DNA of 64,000 bases from Stenotrophomonas rhizophila (GCF_007667275.1 NZ_VDQT01000001.1:868001-932000), one strand, 5' to 3'; shown: positions 17,244 to 26,701, counted from the first letter of the stretch. The notes: generated by a model not told the origin, from the letters alone. Program-made: numbers and translations.

Positions 17244-18608
17244 TCACGCCACGTAAACCGTCTTGATGTTCATGAACTCATGGATGCCGTGGTCAGCCAG
17301 CTCACGGCCGAATCCCGAACGCTTGCTGCCGCCGAATGGCAGCCGTACGTCGCTCTTGACGATGGCGTTGACGAAGGCGGCGCCGCATTCCAGGCGCTTG
17401 GCGATGCCTTCGGCGCGCACCGCATCGGCGCTCCACACGCTGCCACCCAGGCCGAAGGTGGTGTCGTTGGCAACGCGCAGCGCGTCCTCGTCGTCGCGCA
17501 CACGCAGGATGGCGGCCACCGGCCCGAACAGCTCTTCCTCGTACGCGGGCATGCCCGGCACCACGTTGTCCAGGATCGTCGCCGGATAGCCGGCATGGGT
17601 GCCGGCTACCGGCTCGCCTCCCAGCAGCACCGTCGCACCCTTGGCCACGCTGGCCTGTACCTGCTTGTGCAGCTCGTCGCGCAGATCCGCCCGCGCCATC
17701 GGCGCCAGCGTGGTCTTCTCGTCCTGCGGGTCGCCATACACGCGGTCAGCGGCGGCGGCCACGAACTTCTCCACGAACGCATCGGCGATCGCATCGACCA
17801 CGATGAAGCGCTTGGCCGCAATGCAGGTCTGCCCGCTGTTGTCGAAGCGCGACTTCACCGCAGCGGCGACGGTCTTCTCAAGATCGGCATCGTCCAGCAC
17901 CACGAACGCATCGCTGCCGCCCAGCTCCATGACGCATTTCTTCAGCTGGTCGCCGGCGTTGGCCGCGATCGAGCGCCCTGCCCGCTCGCTGCCGGTCAGG
18001 GTCACGGCCTTGACCCGCCTGTCGCGCAGCACCTCGGCGGCCTGGTCGTTGTCGATGTGCAGCACGTCGAACACGCCTTCGGGCAGGCCACCGTCGCGGC
18101 ACGCGGCCAGGATCAGGTCGGCGCACTGCGGCACGTTGCTGGCGTGCTTGAGCAGCGCCACGTTGCCGGCCATGAAGGCCGGGGCGAGGAAGCGGAACAC
18201 CTGCCAGATCGGGAAATTCCACGGCATCACCGCGAACACGCAGCCGATCGGCTCGTAGCGCACATAGCTGCGCTGGGCTTCGGTATCGATCAACTGCGGC
18301 TTGAGGTAGTCGGCAGCGTGGTCGGCGTAGTACTCGCACGCCAGCGCGCACTTCTCCACCTCGGCCAGCGCCTCGCCCTTGAGCTTGCCCATCTCGCTGG
18401 TCATCGCGCGCTGGATCTCGTCCCTGCGCGCGCGCAGCTGAGCCGCGATGCCACGCAGGACCACGCCGCGAGCCTGCAGCGACTGCCCCGCCCATTTCGG
18501 GAACGCCCCGGCGGCCGCGGCAAGGCGCTGCTCGATGGCCTCGTTCGTGAGCAGTTCGTGACGGTAAGTGACCACGCCCGTGGCGGGGTTGACGATCTCG
18601 ACGGTCAT
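17244..18608 (-). CDS. NAD(P)-dependent succinate-semialdehyde dehydrogenase
   Basis: An aldehyde dehydrogenase superfamily enzyme, 454 aa from the ATG at 18608 (GGAGAT site). The catalytic Cys is in DNSGQTCIAAKRF and the general-base Glu in MELGGSDAFVVLDDAD. The short form and sequence fit the Sad/YneI type that oxidises succinic semialdehyde to succinate. It lies on the same strand downstream of puuA and potFGHI, which fits the last step of putrescine breakdown through GABA. Exact substrate inferred from context. Confidence 0.85.
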   Translation of the reverse strand: MTVEIVNPATGVVTYRHELLTNEAIEQRLAAAAGAFPKWAGQSLQARGVVLRGIAAQLRARRDEIQRAMTSEMGKLKGEALAEVEKCALACEYYADHAADYLKPQLIDTEAQRSYVRYEPIGCVFAVMPWNFPIWQVFRFLAPAFMAGNVALLKHASNVPQCADLILAACRDGGLPEGVFDVLHIDNDQAAEVLRDRRVKAVTLTGSERAGRSIAANAGDQLKKCVMELGGSDAFVVLDDADLEKTVAAAVKSRFDNSGQTCIAAKRFIVVDAIADAFVEKFVAAAADRVYGDPQDEKTTLAPMARADLRDELHKQVQASVAKGATVLLGGEPVAGTHAGYPATILDNVVPGMPAYEEELFGPVAAILRVRDDEDALRVANDTTFGLGGSVWSADAVRAEGIAKRLECGAAFVNAIVKSDVRLPFGGSKRSGFGRELADHGIHEFMNIKTVYVA

Positions 18609-18732
18609 CGCGCATCTCCAGAAGACAGGCGACCATTCTGCGCCTGCCTTCGTGAGCCGGATGTTGCCGGGTCTGGCCGACAGGGCAGCACGGGTGCGAC
18701 ATTGCGTTTCGGCAGCGACCCGCCCCGGCGCC

Positions 18733-18754
18733 GTAGCGCCGGGCACTGCCCGGC
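18733..18754 (+). repeat. GTAG-headed palindromic repeat
   Basis: One copy starting GTAG with stem GCCGGGC/GCCCGGC, between the dehydrogenase gene and potI. Confidence 0.75.
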
Positions 18755-18759
18755 AGCCG

Positions 18760-19605
18760 TCAGCCCTTTTCCTGCAATGCCATCTGCATGTCGCGCTGGC
18801 GCCGCTTCTCGCTTCGCGCGGTGATGAACCAGCCAATCACCGCCGCGATCGATACTGCCAGCACCATCAACGTGGCCAGCGCATTGATCTCCGGCTTGAT
18901 CCCCATGCGCACCGACGCGAACACTTTCATCGGCAGGGTGGTCGAGTTCGGTCCGGCGACGAAGCTGGCGATCACCACATCGTCCAGCGACAGGGTGAAG
19001 GCCAGCAGCCAGCCGGCCACCAGCGCCGGGGCGATGATCGGCAGGGTGATCTGGAAGAACACCTTCAGCCGGCTCGCGCCCAGGTCCATCGCGGCTTCCT
19101 CCAGCGAACGGTCCAGTTCCTGCAGGCGCGAGGACACGATCACGGTCACGAAGGACAGGGTGAAGGTCACGTGCGCGATCCAGATGCTGCCCACGCCGCG
19201 GCTGGGGAAACCGGGAATGCCGCCCATCGCCACCAGCAGGGTCATCAGCGAGAAGCCCAGGATCACTTCCGGCATCACCAGCGGTGCGGTGATCAGTGCA
19301 CCGAACACGGTCTTGCCGGGGAAGCGCTTGAAACGGGTCATCACCATGGCTGCCATGGTGCCCAGCACCGTGGCCGCGCTGGCGGTCCAGAACGCCACTT
19401 TCAGGCTGACCCACAGCGCGTCGAGGATCTGCCGGTTGTTGAACAGCTCGCCGTACCAGCGCGTGGAGAAACCCGACCACACCGTGGCCAGTTTGGATGC
19501 GTTGAACGAGTAGATCATCAACAGCAGGATCGGCAGGTACAGGAAAGCAAAGCCCAGCCCCAGCACCGACCAGCCCAGCCACCGGTTGCGGCGGACCATG
19601 CTCAT
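18760..19605 (-). CDS. potI: Putrescine ABC transporter permease PotI
   Basis: A 281-aa inner-membrane permease with about six membrane segments. The EAA loop that docks the ATPase is at LEEAAMDLGASRLKVFFQITLP. The ATG at 19605 overlaps the potH stop (ATGA). It is the last gene of potFGHI. The basic tail (RSEKRRQRD) is cytoplasmic. Confidence 0.93.
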   Translation of the reverse strand: MSMVRRNRWLGWSVLGLGFAFLYLPILLLMIYSFNASKLATVWSGFSTRWYGELFNNRQILDALWVSLKVAFWTASAATVLGTMAAMVMTRFKRFPGKTVFGALITAPLVMPEVILGFSLMTLLVAMGGIPGFPSRGVGSIWIAHVTFTLSFVTVIVSSRLQELDRSLEEAAMDLGASRLKVFFQITLPIIAPALVAGWLLAFTLSLDDVVIASFVAGPNSTTLPMKVFASVRMGIKPEINALATLMVLAVSIAAVIGWFITARSEKRRQRDMQMALQEKG

Positions 19606-20513
19606 GCCAGCTTCCCTTCCAGCGCACGCTGCTGCACCCGGTTGAACAGCAGGATCGGTACCAGCAGCAGGGCCAGCATGACGATCGCCACGGCCGAGGC
19701 GGTGGGCCAGTCGCGGTTGTTGAAGAACTCGCCCCACAGCACCCGACCGATCATCAGCGTGTCGGGTCCGCCCAGCATTTCCGGGATCACGAATTCGCCC
19801 ACGGCCGGAATCATCACCAGCATGCAGCCGGCAATGATGCCGGTGCGCGACAGCGGCAGGGTGATCTTCAGGAACGCCTGCCAGGGTTTGGCACCGAGGT
19901 CGTAGGCGGCTTCCAGCAGGCGGTGGTCCAGTTTCACCAGGTTGGCGTACAGCGGCAGCACCATGAACGGCAGGTAGCAGTAGACGATGCCGATGTACGC
20001 GGCGGTCGGCGTGTACAGGATCTGCAGCGGCGCATCGATCAACCCGATCTTGAGCAGGACCTGGTTGAGCAGGCCGTTGCGGTCGAGGATGCCGATCCAG
20101 GCATACACGCGGATCAGGAACGAGGTCCAGGACGGCAGCACCACCAGCATCATCGCCACGTTGCGCGCCGCCGGCGACATCCGCGAGATCACGTACGCCA
20201 TCGGATAGCCGATCAACAGGGTGAACAGCGTGGCGATCACCGCGATCTTGATCGAACTCAGGTAGGCCAGCACATACTGGCTGTCCCTGACCAGCGCCGC
20301 GTAGTTGCCCAGGCTCAGCTTGAGCGAAAACGCACCGTCCACGTATTCCAGCAGCCAGGTGTACGGCGGCGAGCCGACCTGGGTGCGCGCGAACGAGATC
20401 ATCAGGATGATCACGAACGGCACCGCGAAGAACAGCAGCAGCCACAGGTACGGCGCGGCGATCACGCCGCTGCGCGTCCCGGGAAGCCAGCGCTTCCAGC
20501 CGGTGGCGCTCAT
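19602..20513 (-). CDS. potH: Putrescine ABC transporter permease PotH
   Basis: A 303-aa permease, partner of PotI. The EAA motif is LLEAAYDLGAKPWQAFLKITLP-like and about six hydrophobic segments are visible. The start at 20513 overlaps the potG stop by 4 bp and gives a normal N-terminus (MSATGWKRWLPG); an upstream start would lie inside potG. Confidence 0.93.
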   Translation of the reverse strand: MSATGWKRWLPGTRSGVIAAPYLWLLLFFAVPFVIILMISFARTQVGSPPYTWLLEYVDGAFSLKLSLGNYAALVRDSQYVLAYLSSIKIAVIATLFTLLIGYPMAYVISRMSPAARNVAMMLVVLPSWTSFLIRVYAWIGILDRNGLLNQVLLKIGLIDAPLQILYTPTAAYIGIVYCYLPFMVLPLYANLVKLDHRLLEAAYDLGAKPWQAFLKITLPLSRTGIIAGCMLVMIPAVGEFVIPEMLGGPDTLMIGRVLWGEFFNNRDWPTASAVAIVMLALLLVPILLFNRVQQRALEGKLA

Positions 20514-21643
20514 GAGGTGAGCACCACGCCGTCGTTGTCGCGCCAGTGCACCCACACGCTGTCGCCCCAGGTCAGGCCGTCGCTGGCCCAGCGCTGCGAG
20601 TTGGCGAAGTTGCTGAGCACCTTGGCCCCGCCGGGCAGGCGCACGTGGTAGACCGAATGGCTGCCAAAATAGGCGATCTCCTCGATCACCCCCTGCGCCT
20701 TGTTGGTGTCGCCGGCCGGTTCTTCCTTGCCGATCATCACCTTCTCCGGGCGCAGCGCGAACGCCACTTCCTGTCCTTCGTAGCCGGTGATGCCGTGGGC
20801 GACGTAGATCGGCGCCGGGAACAGCGGCGTGCGCACGGTGACGTACTCGGGCAGGTCTTCGTCGATCACGCCTTCGAACAGGTTGACCGAACCGATGAAC
20901 CCGGCCACGAACCGGTTGGCCGGCTGCTCGTAGATCTCGTCGGGCTTGCCGACCTGCTGGATCCAGCCGGCATCCATCACCGCGATGCGGGTGGCCATGG
21001 TCATAGCCTCTTCCTGGTCGTGGGTGACCATCACGCAGGTCACGCCGGACGTTTCGATGATGTTGACCAGTTCGATCTGCATCTGCGAGCGCAGTTTCTT
21101 GTCCAGCGCGCCCATCGGCTCGTCCAGCAACAGCAGCTTGGGCCCCTTGGCCAGCGACCGCGCCAGCGCCACGCGCTGCTGCTGGCCGCCGGACAGCTGG
21201 TGCGGCCTGCGCTTGGCCAGCGCCTGCAGCTGCACCAGTTCCAGCATCTCCCCCACCCGCCGACGGATGGCATCGCGGGTCAGCCCGTCCTGCTTCAGGC
21301 CGAAGGCGATGTTCTGCTCCACGCTCATGTGCGGGAACAGCGCATAGGACTGGAACATCATGTTGATCGGCCGCTGGTACGGCGGCAGCGCGTTGATGCG
21401 CTGGCCGTCCAGGTCGATGCTGCCGGCGGTGGGCGTCTCGAAACCACCCAGGCAGCGCAGCAGGGTCGACTTGCCGCTGCCCGACCCGCCCAGCAGGGCG
21501 AAGATCTCGCCCTTGCGCACGTCCAGGCTGACGTCATCCAGGGCGACGAAGCCGTCGAATTCCTTGCGCAGCGCGCGCACGGACAGATAGCCCGGCTCCA
21601 GGGCCGGGACGACCTCGCCTTCCGGCTTGGCTTCAAATGGCAT
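20510..21643 (-). CDS. potG: Putrescine ABC transporter ATP-binding protein PotG
   Basis: A 377-aa ABC ATPase with Walker A GGSGSGKST, signature LSGGQQQRV, Walker B LLLLDEPMGALD and the switch His in VTHDQEEA. A C-terminal TOBE-like domain (EVAFALRPEKVMIG) is typical of the polyamine/spermidine branch. The ATG at 21643 is preferred over the TTG six bases upstream. Confidence 0.93.
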   Translation of the reverse strand: MPFEAKPEGEVVPALEPGYLSVRALRKEFDGFVALDDVSLDVRKGEIFALLGGSGSGKSTLLRCLGGFETPTAGSIDLDGQRINALPPYQRPINMMFQSYALFPHMSVEQNIAFGLKQDGLTRDAIRRRVGEMLELVQLQALAKRRPHQLSGGQQQRVALARSLAKGPKLLLLDEPMGALDKKLRSQMQIELVNIIETSGVTCVMVTHDQEEAMTMATRIAVMDAGWIQQVGKPDEIYEQPANRFVAGFIGSVNLFEGVIDEDLPEYVTVRTPLFPAPIYVAHGITGYEGQEVAFALRPEKVMIGKEEPAGDTNKAQGVIEEIAYFGSHSVYHVRLPGGAKVLSNFANSQRWASDGLTWGDSVWVHWRDNDGVVLTS

Positions 21644-21665
21644 GGGCAACGGCTCCGGGAGGGGC

Positions 21666-22769
21666 TCAGCGCCCGGTCTTGATCTCGGTCCACAGGCGGG
21701 TGTACAGCTTGTCCACCTCCGGCGGGTTGATCGAGTAGGTGAACATCTTCGCGGCCACCTCGGCCGGCGGGTAGATGGTCGGGTCGTTGCGGATCGCTTC
21801 GTCCACCAGCGGCGTGGCCGCGCTCACCGGGTTGGCGTAGTGGATGAAGTTGGTGTTGGCCGCCGCCACCTTCGGGTCGAGCAGGTAGTTGATGAAGGCA
21901 TAGGCCGCTTCCGGGTGCTTGGCATCCTTGGGAATGGCCAGCATGTCGAACCACTGCGGCGCGCCTTCCTTCGGGATCGAATAGGCCACGGTCACGCCGT
22001 TGGCCGCTTCGGCGGCGCGGTCGCGGGCCTGGATGATGTCGCCCGACCAGCCCACCACCAGGCAGGTGCCGCCGTTGGCCAGCGAGCCGACATACTGCGA
22101 GGAGTGGAAGTTCTGCACATACGGGCGGATGCCCTTGAGCAGGTCGGCGGCCTTCTGGATCACCGCCGGATCATGGCTGTGCGGGTCTTCGCCCAGGTAG
22201 TGCAGCGCGATCGGGATCATGTCGGCCGGGGTATCCAGGATCGTGATCCCGCAATCCTTCATCTTCGCGATGTTTTCCGGCTTGAAGATGAGGTCCCAGC
22301 TGTTGGCGATCTCGCTACTGCCGCCGAAACGCTCCTTGAGCATCTCCACGTTGTAGCCGATGCCGGTGGTGCCGATCATGTACGGCACGCCGTACTTGTT
22401 GTCCGGATCCTGCTGCGCGATGCGCTTCATCATCTCCGGATCGAGGTTGGCCAGGTTCGGGATCCTGCTCTTGTCCAGCGGCAGGAACACGCCCGCCTGG
22501 ATCTGGCGGCCGAAGAAATTCAGCGTCGGTACCACCACGTCATAACCACTGCCACCGGCCAGCAGCTTGGTTTCCACCATCTCGTCGCTGTCGAACACGT
22601 CGTAGGTCACCTTGGTGCCGGTGGCCTTCTCGAAATTCGGAATGGTGTCTTCGGCGATGTAATCGCTGTAGTTGTAGACGTTCAGCACCTTGCTGTCGTC
22701 CTGTTTTCCACCGCCGCAAGCGCTGAGCAGGGAGACGGCAACGCCGAGGGTGAGGATTCGCAGCTTCAT
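21666..22769 (-). CDS. potF: Putrescine-binding lipoprotein PotF
   Basis: Periplasmic solute-binding protein of the PotD/PotF family, 367 aa. The lipobox LLSAC marks it as a lipoprotein, unlike E. coli PotF, which is soluble. VLNVYNYSDYI at the start of the mature part and AAYAFINYLLDPKVAA near the end are family hallmarks. The start at 22769 has a GGAG site. First gene of potFGHI, 134 bp after puuA on the same strand. Confidence 0.92.
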   Translation of the reverse strand: MKLRILTLGVAVSLLSACGGGKQDDSKVLNVYNYSDYIAEDTIPNFEKATGTKVTYDVFDSDEMVETKLLAGGSGYDVVVPTLNFFGRQIQAGVFLPLDKSRIPNLANLDPEMMKRIAQQDPDNKYGVPYMIGTTGIGYNVEMLKERFGGSSEIANSWDLIFKPENIAKMKDCGITILDTPADMIPIALHYLGEDPHSHDPAVIQKAADLLKGIRPYVQNFHSSQYVGSLANGGTCLVVGWSGDIIQARDRAAEAANGVTVAYSIPKEGAPQWFDMLAIPKDAKHPEAAYAFINYLLDPKVAAANTNFIHYANPVSAATPLVDEAIRNDPTIYPPAEVAAKMFTYSINPPEVDKLYTRLWTEIKTGR

Positions 22770-22903
22770 TGGACGCTCCACGGGTCAGTGCGGGGTGGGG
22801 GAACCGGGCAGACCGGCCTGACGGGTGCCAGCCTACCGGGCAGCTGGCCATTTTCCCAGCACACCGCCCTCACGGCCATGCCTGATCGGGCGGCTGGCCG
22901 GGG

Positions 22904-24352
22904 TCAGACGTTCAGCAGCAGGAATTCCCGTTCCCAGGAGCTGATGACCCGGAAGAAGGTCTCGTATTCCTTGCGCTTGACCGACACATAGGCCCGGCAG
23001 AAACGCTCGCCGAGCATCTCGCGCAGCGCCGGGCACCCCTCCAGCCCGTCCAGCGCCTCGCCCAGCGAGCGTGGCAGGTCGTAACCGAGCTCCTTGGCGC
23101 TGCCGCTGACCGGCGCGGTCGGCGAGCCCTGCTCGCGGATGCCCAGCAGGCCGGCGGCCAGGGTGGCGGCAATGGCCAGGTAGGGGTTGGCGTCGGAGCC
23201 GGCGAAGCGGCTTTCCACCCGCATGTTCTCCGGGGTGTCCATCGGCACGCGCAGGCCACAGGTGCGGTTGTCGAAACCCCAGTGGACATTGCTCGGCGAG
23301 ACCTCACCGAAGACCAGCCGCCGGTAAGAATTCACGTTCGGCGCGAAGAACGCCATCGCCGCCGGCACGTACTTCTGCAGGCCCGCCAGATAATGGCCGA
23401 ACAGCGGACTGAACTCCTCGCCGCCACTGTCGCCACTGAACACGTTGTGGCCGTCGCTGATCCGCACCAGGCTCTGGTGGATATGCATGGCACTGCCCGG
23501 CTCGGTTTCCATCGGCTTGGCCAGGAAGGTGGCGTACACCCCGTGGCGCATGGCCGATTCGCGCATGGTGCGCTTGAACAGGAATACCTGGTCGGCCAGG
23601 TCCATCGCATTGGCGTGGGTGAAGTTGACTTCCAGCTGGGCCGCGCCGGATTCGTGGATCAGGGTGTCCACGTCCAGCTTCATGGCGTCGCAGTAGTCGT
23701 ACATCAGGTCGAGGATCGGATCGAACTCGTTGACCGCGTCGATCGAGTACGACTGCCGCGCCGTTTCCGGGCGACCGGAGCGACCGGCCGGCGGCAGCAG
23801 CGGGAAATCCGGGTCGGTGTTCTTCTGCACCAGGAAGAACTCCAGCTCCGGTGCCACCACCGGGCGCAGGCCCAGTTCGGCGTACGCATCCAGTACCCGG
23901 CGCAGCACGTTGCGCGGGGCCAGGTCGTGCGGTTCGCCGTGCTTGGTGTAGCAGTCGTGGATGACCTGCGCGGTGGGGTCGGTCGCCCACGGCACCATGC
24001 GCACGGTATCCGGGTCCGGGCGCAGGATCATGTCCGAATCCGACGGCGAGGTCAGCTCGTAGTAGTCGTCGGGGAACTCGCCGGTAACGGTGGTGGCGAA
24101 GATGCCTTCCGGCAGGCGGGTGCCATAGTCGTGCGAGAACTTGTCGGCGGGGATGATCTTGCCGCGCGCATTGCCGGTGATGTCCGGCACCAGGCATTCC
24201 ACCTCGGTGATGCGGCGCTCCTTGAGCCAGCGCAGCAGTGCGCTTTCCTCCGCGACCGGCGCGGCCGCCTTGCGTGACGGCGCCTTGCGCGACGGGGCGG
24301 CCGCCTTGCGCGACGGAGAAGCAGCTTTGCGCGGACGCGATCGGGTGGCCAT
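22904..24352 (-). CDS. puuA: Glutamine-synthetase-family gamma-glutamylputrescine synthetase
   Basis: ATP-dependent ligation of glutamate to putrescine, the first step of the Puu route; the family is the GlnA-like PuuA branch. It is 482 aa. The catalytic domain carries ELEFFLV, the HIHQSL metal/ATP motif and NRTCGLRVP. The first 35 residues are odd: a basic, alanine/proline-rich repeat (SRKAAAP, SRKAP, SRKAAAP) absent from E. coli PuuA. Context (potFGHI downstream, puuB divergent) supports the polyamine assignment; other GlnA-like amine ligases remain possible. Confidence 0.87.
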   Translation of the reverse strand: MATRSRPRKAASPSRKAAAPSRKAPSRKAAAPVAEESALLRWLKERRITEVECLVPDITGNARGKIIPADKFSHDYGTRLPEGIFATTVTGEFPDDYYELTSPSDSDMILRPDPDTVRMVPWATDPTAQVIHDCYTKHGEPHDLAPRNVLRRVLDAYAELGLRPVVAPELEFFLVQKNTDPDFPLLPPAGRSGRPETARQSYSIDAVNEFDPILDLMYDYCDAMKLDVDTLIHESGAAQLEVNFTHANAMDLADQVFLFKRTMRESAMRHGVYATFLAKPMETEPGSAMHIHQSLVRISDGHNVFSGDSGGEEFSPLFGHYLAGLQKYVPAAMAFFAPNVNSYRRLVFGEVSPSNVHWGFDNRTCGLRVPMDTPENMRVESRFAGSDANPYLAIAATLAAGLLGIREQGSPTAPVSGSAKELGYDLPRSLGEALDGLEGCPALREMLGERFCRAYVSVKRKEYETFFRVISSWEREFLLLNV

Positions 24353-24447
24353 GCGGGCACGTTACCCCTGCGCGCCGCACGGGCGCAACCGCCGTCCTCA
24401 CCGCCCGGCCACCTGCCGTCCACGCCGGTTGCTGGCATGCTGTGCGC

Positions 24448-25749
24448 ATGAGCGAGTCCGCGACGAGCACGGCCGGCCAGCCGCACGCACCCAGCTGGTA
24501 TGCCGACAGCGTGCCGGCCCAGCCGTTGCGCCCTCCCCTGCGCGGCGAGCAGGCCACCGACGTGTGCGTGCTGGGGGCCGGTTACACCGGCCTGTCCACC
24601 GCGCTGTCGCTGGCCGAACGCGGTTACCGGGTCACGGTACTGGAGGCCCAGCGGGTCGGCTGGGGCGCGTCGGGCCGCAACGGTGGCCAGGCCATCGTCG
24701 GCTACGGCTGCGAGGTGGATACCCTGGAGCGGCTGGTGGGCAACGCCGACGCCCGCCTGCTGTTCGACTACTCGCGCGAAGGCATGGCGCTGCTGCGGCA
24801 GCGCCTGCAGCGGTACGCGATCGCCTGCGACTGGCGCGAGGGCCACGCCAGCGTGCCGATCAGCGCACGCCAGGAGCGTGGGCTGCGGCGCGGCCTGCTG
24901 ACGCTGGCCGAGCGTTATGACTATCCCCTGCGGTGGTGGGACCGCAGCACCCTGCGCCAGCAGCTGGACAGCCCGCGCTACCGCGGTGCGATGTTCGACG
25001 CCGCCAGCGGCCATCTGCACCCCTTGGCCTATGCACAGGGGCTGGCGCGCGCCGCGGAAAGCCTGGGCGTGGTGATCCACGAAGCCAGTCCGGTGCTGGC
25101 GCTGGCGCGCGGCCCGCGCCCGCAGCTGCGCACCGCCAGCGGCACGGTCAGCGCCAATCAGGTGGTGATCGCCGGCAATGCCTGGCTGCAGGGCATCGCG
25201 CCGGAACTGGAACGCCGGATCATGCCGGTGGGCACCTATATCGGCGCCAGCGCGCCACTCGGCGCAGCGCGCGCCCGCGACCTGATCCGCAACGACATGG
25301 CGGTGGCCGATGTCAGCTGGGCGCTGGACTACTTCAAGCTCAGCGCCGACCACCGGCTGCTGTTCGGCGGCCGCGCCAGCTATTCGGCGCTGCCGCCGCC
25401 GAACCTGCGCGGGGTGATGACCCGGCGCATGCACCAGGTGTTCCCGCAGCTGGCCGACGTCGGCATGGAACAGGTCTGGGGCGGCTATGTGGACATCACC
25501 CGCAACCGGGCCCCGCACTGGGGCCGGCTGACGCCCACGGTGTATTTCGCCCAGGGTTTCTCCGGCCACGGCGTGGCAGCGACCGGCCTGGCAGGGGCGG
25601 TGATCGCCGAGGCCATTGCCGGGCAGAACGAACGTCTCGATGTGTTTGAGCGCATTCCGCACCGGCCGTTCCCCGGCGGACGGCTGCTGCGCACGCCGCT
25701 GCTGGTGGCGGCGATGTCCTGGTACAAGCTGCGCGATGTGCTGGGATGA
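24448..25749 (+). CDS. puuB: FAD-dependent gamma-glutamylputrescine oxidase
   Basis: A DAO-family flavoprotein, 433 aa from the ATG at 24448. The Rossmann FAD motif GAGYTGLSTALSLAERG is followed by GWGASGRNGGQ, a strong mark of PuuB-type oxidases. The C-terminus holds TPTVYFAQGFSGHGVA, the second flavin contact. It is divergent from puuA with 95 bp between. It should oxidise the amine made by PuuA; no PuuC or PuuD gene lies in the window. Confidence 0.88.
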   Translation: MSESATSTAGQPHAPSWYADSVPAQPLRPPLRGEQATDVCVLGAGYTGLSTALSLAERGYRVTVLEAQRVGWGASGRNGGQAIVGYGCEVDTLERLVGNADARLLFDYSREGMALLRQRLQRYAIACDWREGHASVPISARQERGLRRGLLTLAERYDYPLRWWDRSTLRQQLDSPRYRGAMFDAASGHLHPLAYAQGLARAAESLGVVIHEASPVLALARGPRPQLRTASGTVSANQVVIAGNAWLQGIAPELERRIMPVGTYIGASAPLGAARARDLIRNDMAVADVSWALDYFKLSADHRLLFGGRASYSALPPPNLRGVMTRRMHQVFPQLADVGMEQVWGGYVDITRNRAPHWGRLTPTVYFAQGFSGHGVAATGLAGAVIAEAIAGQNERLDVFERIPHRPFPGGRLLRTPLLVAAMSWYKLRDVLG

Positions 25750-25758
25750 ATGGAAGTT

Positions 25759-25780
25759 GCCACGCAGGGCGTGGCACTAC
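25759..25780 (-). repeat. GTAG-headed palindromic repeat
   Basis: One minus-strand copy (core CCACGCAGGGCGTGG, ending CTAC) just after puuB. Confidence 0.75.
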
Positions 25781-25914
25781 GGTCGCTTGGGGGCCGGTGG
25801 CGGATTGGGTGGAAGCTGAGGCCGTTTGATGCGCGGTGGCGCATCCGGATTGGCAGGGTCGGGGCGCCGGCCAGCCGGGAGGGGCGGATTTGACCCTTTA
25901 CGAAGAAATGCCAT
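25777..25914 (-). CDS. Proline-rich 45-aa mini-protein
   Basis: Starts MAFLRKGSNPPLP at 25914 with a strong GAGGGGA ribosome site, and its start overlaps the end of the DUF6338 gene by 17 bp. The product is basic and about one-third proline and ends PPNPPPAPKRP. I do not recognise a family. The good ribosome site and the coupling favour a real gene; the small size keeps this uncertain. Confidence 0.5.
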   Translation of the reverse strand: MAFLRKGSNPPLPAGRRPDPANPDAPPRIKRPQLPPNPPPAPKRP

Positions 25915-26515
25915 CGTCCCCTCCTCTAGCGGGTAACAGTTCGACCCATCGAACATCGTCTGCACGAATGATTATGCCATCGAGGGCATCAAGGACGAGC
26001 GGTGGCCCATCCTCGAGGACCCACGCAGGGTCCTGAAGATAGAACTGCCCCAGGCATGGATCCACAGGCCATTCCTTGGGCCAGCCCGTGAGCCGCCTGC
26101 CGTCCTTCAGATGAAGAATGACGTCGGAAGAATGGGAGGCCAGAACGCAGAACCATTCGCTGGGATGCGCACTGCGTGACGTTAATCCCTTCTTTCGCAG
26201 CCAAGTGTGGAATACGTCCTTGTTGACTGCGGCCGCTACGACCGATCCCAACAGTATCGCAACGATCACCGACCATAGAAGGTGACTGGTAGTCGTCCAC
26301 GCTGCGATCGCCAGTGGTCGTCCCACCGCCTCCAGCAGCATCCGGATCAACTCGGTGAGACCTTGCACGACGATCGTGAAGACCAACGCCTCAATGGTCC
26401 TCTCGAACTGGCCCGGTTTGGGATGGGAGGTCAGTCCGTAGAACATCCAGGCAGCAAGGAACCCCGGCAGCAGGAACTGCAGGAACGGCGTCACCTCGGA
26501 GAATGTGGTACCCAT
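25898..26515 (-). CDS. DUF6338-type membrane protein
   Basis: 205 aa from the ATG at 26515 (longer readings to 26587 lack a ribosome site). Two or three hydrophobic segments (FLQFLLPGFLAAWMFYGL, ALVFTIVVQGLTELI, SVIVAILLGSVVAAAV) precede a soluble C-terminal domain with LHLKDGRRLTGWPKEWP. The layout matches DUF6338 as I know it. Base composition is clearly lower in GC than the neighbours, suggesting horizontal gain. Function unknown. Confidence 0.65.
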   Translation of the reverse strand: MGTTFSEVTPFLQFLLPGFLAAWMFYGLTSHPKPGQFERTIEALVFTIVVQGLTELIRMLLEAVGRPLAIAAWTTTSHLLWSVIVAILLGSVVAAAVNKDVFHTWLRKKGLTSRSAHPSEWFCVLASHSSDVILHLKDGRRLTGWPKEWPVDPCLGQFYLQDPAWVLEDGPPLVLDALDGIIIRADDVRWVELLPARGGDDGISS

Positions 26516-26701
26516 CGTCTGATCGTTCTGCCTTGACCCCTCGATCGTAGTCACTGGGCATCGAGCCGAGCGTGCGCCGGCTCCCATTCTGTCCTCCCTG
26601 TGATTGATTGTTCCTACTGGTCCTCAAGCAGGCCACGTGCCACATCAGTCGGTCTCCACCCCACCCAGCAGCACCCGCCTCACAGATCCGAAGATTGACC
26701 C

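Noticed and set aside
24238..24447. Longer start for puuB overlapping puuA
   Set aside because: The added residues are the antisense of the PuuA basic tail; the ATG at 24448 gives the normal family start.
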